Of a stretch of DNA of 64,000 nucleotides, positions 55,138-64,000 are shown piece by piece; positions within the stretch are counted from its first letter, which is position 1, and every line of letters begins with the position of its first letter. Below the pieces are notes generated by a model. The model was not told the DNA's origin. It worked only from the letters and a program-made list of their open reading frames with translations, and did no database searches. Made by a program: the position numbers and the translations under genes. Location of the stretch: positions 149,099-213,098 of the forward strand of contig NZ_NKXR01000002.1 in NCBI RefSeq assembly GCF_002232035.1, written 5' to 3'. The DNA is from Collinsella sp. TF06-26 (GTDB lineage Bacteria > Actinomycetota > Coriobacteriia > Coriobacteriales > Coriobacteriaceae).

Positions 55138-55968
55138 CTAGAGCTCCTCTCCGGCGGCCGTGAGCTCTGCCATGGCCTGCTCAAACTGTTCATCATTGGG
55201 GGCCTTGCCGTGCCAACCAACCTGGTTCTCCATAAAGGACACGCCCTTGCCCTTCAGGGTCTCGGCGATAATGGCGGTCGGCTGGCCCTTGGTAGCGCGA
55301 GCCTCGGCAAAGGCGGCGCGGATCTGATCGAAATCGTTGCCGTCGGCAAGCTCCACCACGTGGAACTTAAAGGCGCGGAACTTGTCGGCGAGCGGCATGG
55401 GGTCGTTGACCTCCTCGACGGGACCGTCGATCTGCAGGCCGTTGTGGTCGACGATCACACAGAGGTTGTCGAGCTGCTGGTTGCCGGCAAACATGGCGGC
55501 CTCCCAGACCTGGCCCTCCTCGCTCTCGCCATCGCCCAGCAGGGCGTACGTGCGATAAGTATCGCCCCAGTGCTTGGCGGCGAGCGCCATCCCGACGGCG
55601 GCGGAGACGCCCTGGCCGAGCGAACCGGTGGACATGTCAACGCCCGGAGTGTCGTTCATGTTGGGATGACCCTGCAGGTGGCTGCCGATGTGGCGCAGCG
55701 TCTCAAGATCCTCCTTGGGGAAGAACCCACGCTCGGCGAGCACAGCGTACAGACCAGGTGCACAGTGGCCCTTGGAAAGCACAAAGCGATCGCGGTCGGC
55801 CTTGCGGGGATGGGCCGGGTCGACGTTCATTTCCTCAAAGTACAGATAGGTCATGATGTCGGCAGCGCCGAGCGAACCGCCCGGATGGCCGGACTTGGCA
55901 GCGTGCACGCCGGTGACGATGCCCTTCCTTACCTCGTTGGCAACCTTTTTGAGCTCTTCGTCGCTCAT
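55138..55968 (-). CDS. Transketolase N-terminal half
   Basis: TPP-binding subunit of 276 aa. SGHPGGSLGAADIM (residues 26-39), LSKGHCAPGLYA and GDGESEEGQVWEAAMFAGNQQLDNLCVIVDHNGLQ carry the TPP-Mg site (GDG...N). Start has AAGGAA 6 nt upstream. Split transketolases are known in archaea and many anaerobes; both halves are intact and in the normal order. Confidence 0.93.
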   Translation of the reverse strand: MSDEELKKVANEVRKGIVTGVHAAKSGHPGGSLGAADIMTYLYFEEMNVDPAHPRKADRDRFVLSKGHCAPGLYAVLAERGFFPKEDLETLRHIGSHLQGHPNMNDTPGVDMSTGSLGQGVSAAVGMALAAKHWGDTYRTYALLGDGESEEGQVWEAAMFAGNQQLDNLCVIVDHNGLQIDGPVEEVNDPMPLADKFRAFKFHVVELADGNDFDQIRAAFAEARATKGQPTAIIAETLKGKGVSFMENQVGWHGKAPNDEQFEQAMAELTAAGEEL

Positions 55969-56175
55969 TGTGCCTTCCTTTCATCCTCATTAGACAAAAT
56001 GCGCACGGCACCGAAGGTAATCCCAACACAGCCGCAATGCACGTACGTCATTCATTATGCTGGAAACTGATGGCTTTACCAGAGTTTTTATCATTATTTG
56101 AACAATTTAGCAGGCAGAACCGCTGATGAAACGGTTTATCAATGTGAACGTCTTTTGGATGGGACGCGGTCGGCC

Positions 56176-57066
56176 CTACGCGCTAATGTCCTTGAATCCC
56201 TCGCCGAAAGCTTCCGTAACGTCGGCGACCGTCACAATGGCGTGAGGATCGCGCTCGCGCACGATCGTCTTGAGGGTATTGAGCTCTCGACGGTTCACGA
56301 TGACCATGATCACCGGCTTCTCGGCACCCGAATACATGCCAGTCGCCTTAAACTTGGTACAACCACGACCCAGGCCATACATGATATCGGCAGCGATATC
56401 AGGGAACTTGTCCGAGATGATGAGTACCATACGGCGTTTGTTGCCACCATCGACCACGGCATCGATCACGTAGCCGCTAATGACCATCGAAAGGCCTGCA
56501 TATAGTGCATTTTCGATTGAAAAGACCGGAGCCGACAGCGCGCATACGGCAACATCGATCGCCATGACGGTCGAGCCCACGGGCAGTGAGGTATTACGCG
56601 AGATGATTTGGCCAATCGTGTCCGAGCCGCCGGTGTTGGCGCCGGCGCGCAGCACCATGCCGTAACCGATGCCTGTAATAATGCCGCCCCACATGGCAGG
56701 GAGCATCAGGTCCGCATCCGCCAGAGGTGCTACAAACGGGGCGAACAGATCGGTAAAGAAGCCCAGCAGCACAAAGCCCGTCGCGGTCTGCACCACGTAG
56801 AACATGCCGCCCTCGCGCATAACGACCAGCAGCAGCAAGGCGTTCATCACGATCGTCTGAATACCAACGGGAAGCGATAGACCGCGCGATGCGCCGACCG
56901 CCTGGATAATGGTGGCAAGGCCCGTAACGCCACCGGCAGCAAGGCCGTTGGGAATCAAAAACAGGTCGGTCGCAATAGCGGCCAGAGCGCACCCCAACAT
57001 AATCTGGGGCAGGTCGTGAAAGAAGTTCATCGAAAGAATGCGCTTAATGTCCAGACGATATGCCAT
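56176..57066 (-). CDS. YitT family membrane protein
   Basis: Membrane protein of 296 aa: five or six TM segments (two DUF161 units, with GLAAGGVTGLATI and GANTGGSDTIGQI) and a C-terminal DUF2179 cytoplasmic domain (GAEKPVIMVIVNRREL, DPHAIVTVADVTEAFG). The family is of unknown transport function. Start at 57066 has GGGAGG 5 nt upstream. The prfB terminator ends only 13 nt before the start codon, so its expression route is unusual. Confidence 0.9.
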   Translation of the reverse strand: MAYRLDIKRILSMNFFHDLPQIMLGCALAAIATDLFLIPNGLAAGGVTGLATIIQAVGASRGLSLPVGIQTIVMNALLLLVVMREGGMFYVVQTATGFVLLGFFTDLFAPFVAPLADADLMLPAMWGGIITGIGYGMVLRAGANTGGSDTIGQIISRNTSLPVGSTVMAIDVAVCALSAPVFSIENALYAGLSMVISGYVIDAVVDGGNKRRMVLIISDKFPDIAADIMYGLGRGCTKFKATGMYSGAEKPVIMVIVNRRELNTLKTIVRERDPHAIVTVADVTEAFGEGFKDISA

Positions 57067-57078
57067 GCTGCCTCCCTC

Positions 57079-57106
57079 AAAAAAGCGCACCCAAACGGAT
57101 GCGCTT
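57079..57106 (-). terminator. Terminator immediately before yitT
   Basis: Minus strand AAGCGCATCC, GTTT, GGGTGCGCTT then TTTT, directly followed by the yitT SD. The same stem core GCGCATCC...GGGTGCGC is used in the rpmE terminator at 61461-61491. Confidence 0.85.
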
Positions 57107-57231
57107 CGAACTTCTTGCTGTATTCGATTCTACCGATTCGCCGGACAAAAACCACCCCTGCGCAGGGTTTATTCCGGATACAAACCCGTCCAACCGTTGG
57201 GCTTAGCATCGGCTTGAAGCCGCCCGATGTT

Positions 57232-58379
57232 TTAGATCTCCGAGCCTTCTGCATCGGCGTTGCCGGTGGCCCAGCGATGATAGCCAATAACAAACGGGTC
57301 CAGGTCGCCATCGTCAAGAACTGCCTCGACGTTGCTGGTCTCAACGCCCGTGCGTAGGTCCTTAACCATCTGATACGGGTAGAGCACGTAGCTGCGGATC
57401 TGGTTGCCAAAACCAATCGTGGTTTTGGGTCCGCGAATCTCATCCAGGGCCTCGGCGCGCTTCTCGAGCTCAATCTCGTACAGGCGAGCCTTGAGGATCT
57501 GCATGCACGCGGCCTTGTTCTGGATCTGGCTGCGCTCGTTTTGGCAGGTGACCACAATGCCGCTGGGGAAATGCGTCACGCGCACGGCGGAGTCGGTGGT
57601 GTTAACGCCCTGACCGCCCGGGCCGCTCGCGTGGTACACGTCCACGCGGATGTCATCGGGACTGATTTCGATGTCGATATCATCGGGTAGCACGGGGATG
57701 ACCTCGACGCCGGCAAACGTGGTCTGGCGGCGCTTCTTGTCGTCGGTGGGGCTAATGCGAACCAAGCGGTGGACGCCGGCCTCGGCGCGCAGCATGCCAA
57801 ATGCGTCCTTGCCCTCGACGGTAAAGGTCGCGCGGTCGATGCCGATGACCTCAGCAGCGGGGCAGTCGTTAATCGTGACCTTCCAGCCGCGACGCTGGCA
57901 GTACTTCATGTACATCTTAAAGAGCATGAAGGTCCAGTCCTGGGCCTCCAGACCACCCTGTCCGGGCTTGATGGTCACAATGGCATCGCCGTGATCGAAC
58001 TCACCGGTAAACCAGCTCGAAAGCTCAAGCTCATCGATGGCACGGGCCAGGCGCTCAGCCGTGGCTGTAGCCTCCTCGCGAAGAGCGGCGGCATCGGGGT
58101 CATCCCCCATCTCCTCGGCAAGCTCCAGCGCGGCGCGGGCATCGGAAAGCTCGCCGCGCGCGTTGTCCACGGCGGCGATATCTTCCTTGGTGCGCGCGAT
58201 TTCCTCCATGGTGGCACGGGCGGCGTCGGCGTCATCCCAAAAGCCGGGGGCCACGCTTTTGGCCTCGAGCTCGGTCACGCGCGTGCGCTTTTCGTCCAAG
58301 TGGAGATACGACTCGACCTCGCCGAGCCGGTCCGCAAACGCGTCCAGCTCGGCGAGCGTTACCTCTAAAGCCTCAGCCA

Positions 58380-58380
<1 letters not shown>
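57232..58380 (-). CDS. prfB: Peptide chain release factor 2
   Basis: Class I release factor of 382 aa. GGQ is G255-G256-Q257 in GPGGQGVNTTDSAVR. The stop-recognition tripeptide, SPF in canonical RF2, reads S210-P211-T212 (RISPTDDKKRR), at the same 47-residue spacing from Q as in E. coli RF2. The frame is continuous, with no programmed frameshift. ATG overlaps the secA stop as TAATG. Assigned RF2 by length, by GVNTTDSA and by the secA-prfB linkage. The tripeptide change is noteworthy. Confidence 0.92.
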
Positions 58381-61187
<2,807 letters not shown>

Positions 61188-61320
61188 GTGGTTTTCCTTT
61201 TTGGCCATCGCCCGCGGCATGAAACCTTGGACGAGTTAAACACAGATATTTGTACTTTAGCCAAACAAGGCGCCGCCTATGCGGTCGACACGCTCGACCA
61301 CGTAATAACTACGACAGCCC

Positions 61321-61449
61321 GCCAAAAAGGGACTGGTTTATTTTGGCAGCTTTTATCTGGGAAAACGCTGTCTCTCTGCCATTTGGTGCAAATCAACCTG
61401 TCCCCTTCGCACCAACCTGGTGCAATGGGGACGGGTTAGCTTGCACCAA
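61321..61449. repeat. C repeat and inverted B repeat
   Basis: C copy at 61321-61347. B copy at 61383-61449 with TTGGTGCA and TTGCACCAA as the outer arms and CTGTCCCC and GGGGACGG inside, the reverse arrangement of the 30080 copy. Together with the rpmE terminator they fill the 340 bp between secA and rpmE. Confidence 0.7.
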
Positions 61450-61450
61450 T

Positions 61451-61491
61451 AAAAAGAAAAGGGCCGCGCACCCAAACGGATGCGCGGCCCT
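61451..61491 (-). terminator. Terminator of rpmE
   Basis: Minus strand GAGGGCCGCGCATCC, loop, GGGTGCGCGGCCC followed by TTTTCTTTTT; 37 nt after rpmE. Confidence 0.9.
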
Positions 61492-61527
61492 CATGCCATG
61501 AATGCGAGTGTTTCCGCGGCGAGCTAT

Positions 61528-61953
61528 TTACTCAGCAGCCTCGGTGGTCTCGGCCTCGGCAGCGGCCTCCTCGACGGGAGCCTCTGCGGGAGCCTCGGCG
61601 GCCTGCTTGGCAGCCTCCTCGGCAAACTTAGCAGCACGCTTGGCCTTCTCGGCAGCCTTAGCCTCAGCGGCGGCCTTGCGAGCGGCCTCGGCCTCAGCAG
61701 CCTTGGCAGCCTTGGCAGCCTTGGCCTCCTCGGCCTTCTTGAGCTGGGCGGCAGCGGCGCCACCGAACTTGTCGGCGAAGCGCTGGACGCGTCCACCGGT
61801 GTCGACGAACTTCTGCTGGCCGGTGTAGAACGGGTGGCACTCGTTGCAAAGCTCAACCTTCATCTCGGACACGGTAGCGTGCGTCTTGAAGGTGTTGCCG
61901 CAGGAGCACGTCACCGTGCACTCGACATACTGGGGATGGATACCCTGCTTCAT
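61528..61953 (-). CDS. rpmE: Ribosomal protein L31 with long tail
   Basis: L31 of 141 aa; ordinary L31 is about 70-90. Residues 1-68 are canonical zinc-type L31: [21 protein letters not shown] and [26 protein letters not shown], with two CxxC pairs. Residues 69-141 are an Ala/Lys/Glu repeat ([25 protein letters not shown]) turning to Ala/Pro/Glu at the end, likely a single long helix and disordered tip. SD AAGGAGT is 7 nt before ATG. Confidence 0.94.
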   Translation of the reverse strand: MKQGIHPQYVECTVTCSCGNTFKTHATVSEMKVELCNECHPFYTGQQKFVDTGGRVQRFADKFGGAAAAQLKKAEEAKAAKAAKAAEAEAARKAAAEAKAAEKAKRAAKFAEEAAKQAAEAPAEAPVEEAAAEAETTEAAE

Positions 61954-62139
61954 GGTAGGACTCCTTATTGGTCAGGCGCTGGTTACCGATCAGCGCATAA
62001 GGCGTCTTGGTTTCCGACCAAGACAACAAACTCGGCTATGGTACCACGGCGCCGAGCGTCCCACAAAAGGTTCACGGTCTTTTCGGCACAACACGAGCTG
62101 GACCTTAAATATCAACTTCATCCGAACACTCCCCCACAT

Positions 62140-63948
62140 TCATCTCTCGTATGTATCGAGGTATTCCTGCTTGAGCGTCTGCGAGGACGACTTGATCTTT
62201 TCCACGAGCGTGCCGGCCTCGATGAAGTAGAACGAGTTGGTGAGGTCTGCCAGGTCGTCGAGCAGATGGCTTGAAATGAGCACGCTTCGTCCCCGCGCCA
62301 CCTCGCTGCGCATCGCGTCGCAGGAGGTTTTCCGCTTTCCCGGATCGAGGCCGTTCAGCGGTTCATCGAGGATGAGGTACGGGCAATCGGTCGCTATCGC
62401 CATGGCAAGCTTTACCTGCTGCTTCATTCCTGTCGAGAGTTTACGGGTCGGCTTGTCGAGATATGGGGAGATTCCGAGGGAGTCGCAGAGCGAGTCGATG
62501 TCGGCGGCCGATTTCCACGCCTCCCTAACGAAAGCAAGGTGCTCGATGGCCGATAGCGTGGGATAGAGATCCGCGCTGCCCGAAGAGCTCAGGTAGACGA
62601 GTTCTGCAAATTCGGCTGATCGGCGTTGGCAGATTCCGTCTGCCGCCAGGCTTCCCGAGCGGATGCGGGTGGGAAATTGGCCCGACAGCGCTTCAAGAAG
62701 GGTGGTTTTCCCCGAGCCGTTGGGAGCGACGAGGCCCGCCGCCGTTCCCGGGCTCAGGAAAAGCGACCCGATTGAAAGTACCGTCGTGCTCCCGTATCCC
62801 ACGCTCGCGTCCAGAAGCTCGATCCCATGGCGCTTTTTCGCGGGTCCAGGCTGTTTGGGGGAACGTGCCGCAACGGCGCCGACCGCAAAAAGGACCGCGA
62901 CGTATGCCAGGGCCACGGCAAGCATCGATGCGCTGCCTGAACCGGAGCCAATGAATTCTGTCGGGAAGCATCCTACGTAACCCGTTGCCTCGATAGGCGA
63001 GAACACGGCCAGCGGCAGGAGCCCGAGCACGGCATTATGCCCTAGTGCCGAATCGGACAATAACGGGAATGCCGGGGCCGCGACAAGCAGCGCGGAGGTA
63101 AGGGGGCCCGCGAGGACGCGCCTCGTTGCGGTCGATAGGACGGCGGAGAAAACGGATATCAAGGTTCCGCCCGCAAGCAGCGCGAGAAGCAGGGTCGTGA
63201 AGACGTTTCCCGCGGTCGTGGTGGCAAGCGCGCCGTCATGGAAGAAGGCGATCGGGTACCCAATTTGCCCGAAGCCGTTTAGGGCCAAGGCGTAAATGCC
63301 CCCGGGTGCGAGGCCGACGAGGAGCATCGCGGTCCCCGCGGCGATTATCGAGAACACGATCTGGATAAGGCGCCGGAATTTGGGCGCGGGCGCCTTCGCC
63401 GCCAGGGTCGCAGGCCTTGTGGCCCCGAGCAGGAGTATCGACGAGAGAAGGAAGGGAATGAAGGGAAGGAAAGACGGCACCGCGGCAATGGCGTAAGGCA
63501 GGAAGGAAAGGAACGGCAGGTCGCTTGCGGAGGCCGGGATATCCGTGATGCCGGAGCTGCTCAGGGCACGGCAATATGCGAGCGCCGCGTCATTGGTCTC
63601 TTGGTCTCCCACGATGGACCCGGATTGGAAGCCTTCGTCCATGAGCGCGTAGTAGCTCTCGGCAGAATCGAGAAAGGCGGCGTCGGTTTGAGCGGCAAGG
63701 GCGGCGTTCGCGTATCTTGCAAGCTCCGCGTCAGCTTGCTGCTCTGGAGATAGGTCTGTGCCGCTGGCCTGGGGTGCGCGCGTATTGAATGCGTCGACAA
63801 AGCCCTGCATGCCCTGCTTCATAAAGAAGGGCCCGTAGATGGGTGAATTGAACGCAATGGGGATGGAGAAGGCTGCAGCGAGAACGAGCGTAGAGATCCA
63901 TACGGCCCTGTCTCTTAGGATTAGTTTGAGAAGAAGTCGACAGTACAT
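62140..63948 (-). CDS. Fused ABC transporter, permease-ATPase order
   Basis: Protein of 602 aa. TM1 lies at 15-33, an extracytoplasmic stretch to about 145, then some seven TM segments to 350. The ATPase follows: Walker A VAPNGSGKTTL near 404, signature KLSTGMKQQVKLAMA, Walker B YLILDEPLNGLDP and H-loop ISSHLLDDL. The fusion resembles half-transporters of bacteriocin/lantibiotic immunity type (ABC-2), normally separate genes. No peptide gene is seen downstream. The start at 63948 has a poor SD. A coil at the end (SSSQTLKQEYLDTYER) may dimerise. Confidence 0.82.
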   Translation of the reverse strand: MYCRLLLKLILRDRAVWISTLVLAAAFSIPIAFNSPIYGPFFMKQGMQGFVDAFNTRAPQASGTDLSPEQQADAELARYANAALAAQTDAAFLDSAESYYALMDEGFQSGSIVGDQETNDAALAYCRALSSSGITDIPASASDLPFLSFLPYAIAAVPSFLPFIPFLLSSILLLGATRPATLAAKAPAPKFRRLIQIVFSIIAAGTAMLLVGLAPGGIYALALNGFGQIGYPIAFFHDGALATTTAGNVFTTLLLALLAGGTLISVFSAVLSTATRRVLAGPLTSALLVAAPAFPLLSDSALGHNAVLGLLPLAVFSPIEATGYVGCFPTEFIGSGSGSASMLAVALAYVAVLFAVGAVAARSPKQPGPAKKRHGIELLDASVGYGSTTVLSIGSLFLSPGTAAGLVAPNGSGKTTLLEALSGQFPTRIRSGSLAADGICQRRSAEFAELVYLSSSGSADLYPTLSAIEHLAFVREAWKSAADIDSLCDSLGISPYLDKPTRKLSTGMKQQVKLAMAIATDCPYLILDEPLNGLDPGKRKTSCDAMRSEVARGRSVLISSHLLDDLADLTNSFYFIEAGTLVEKIKSSSQTLKQEYLDTYER

Positions 63949-64000
63949 TTAGAAGCACCTACGTTCCTCAAAGAATTGTTAGATTAAAAGTAACAGACCG
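63949..64000. other. Window end, upstream of ABC gene
   Basis: Only 52 bp. It holds the weak SD region (GTAGGTG) of the ABC gene and ends without another gene. Confidence 0.5.

Overview
The window is high-GC bacterial chromosome of the Actinobacteria type, most probably class Coriobacteriia (a Collinsella-like gut anaerobe). This is an inference from base composition, from the split transketolase, the rubredoxin/flavin reductase pair and the secA-prfB-yitT-tkt-ftsEX-rnr-smpB neighbourhood. No rRNA operon, prophage, transposase, CRISPR array or cas gene was seen. One orphan serine recombinase is the only mobile-element enzyme.

Layout: 1-5.2 kb, AddAB-like helicase and nuclease pair. 5.4-9.5 kb, YerC-type regulator, small membrane protein, Rrf2 regulator, cysK and mnmA (sulfur supply and tRNA thiolation). 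9.5-19 kb, accessory and housekeeping mix: a HipA-like kinase fused to a DNA-binding domain, M42 peptidase, iron alcohol dehydrogenase, a LURP-one-like AT-rich gene, YoaK, YgiQ, a CPBP protease and an orphan RelB-like antitoxin. 19.1-23.7 kb, an alpha-glucoside PTS operon (EIIA, LicT antiterminator, EIIBC, GH4 6-phospho-alpha-glucosidase) with a possible RAT/terminator leader. 24-30 kb, DEAD-box helicase diverging from a copper island (copA, copZ, csoR). 30-34.6 kb, zinc-ribbon membrane protein, amidohydrolase, an AbiEi/DUF559-like nuclease gene bracketed by palindrome arrays, and an unknown gene. 35-41.2 kb, gltD-gltB glutamate synthase. 41.6-44.8 kb, gpmA, Nramp transporter, rubredoxin and flavin reductase. 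45-49.2 kb, smpB, TPR protein, tRNA-Glu and tRNA-Gln, ArsC/Spx-like protein, VanZ and a serine recombinase. 49.3-58.4 kb, rnr, ftsX, ftsE, transketolase halves, yitT and prfB. 58.4-64 kb, secA, rpmE and a fused ABC exporter.

The most unusual content is intergenic. At least five families of palindromic elements occur between genes. One (called T here) has twelve copies, each with exactly 41 nt from the start of one conserved core arm to the end of the other. All twelve lie in pairs or a four-copy array with a pitch of 80 bp (one interval 81). One array and one pair flank an endonuclease-like gene. A second family has exactly 67-bp palindromes. A third consists of two hairpins of about 120-130 bp with different stem sequences but the same asymmetric internal motif pair.
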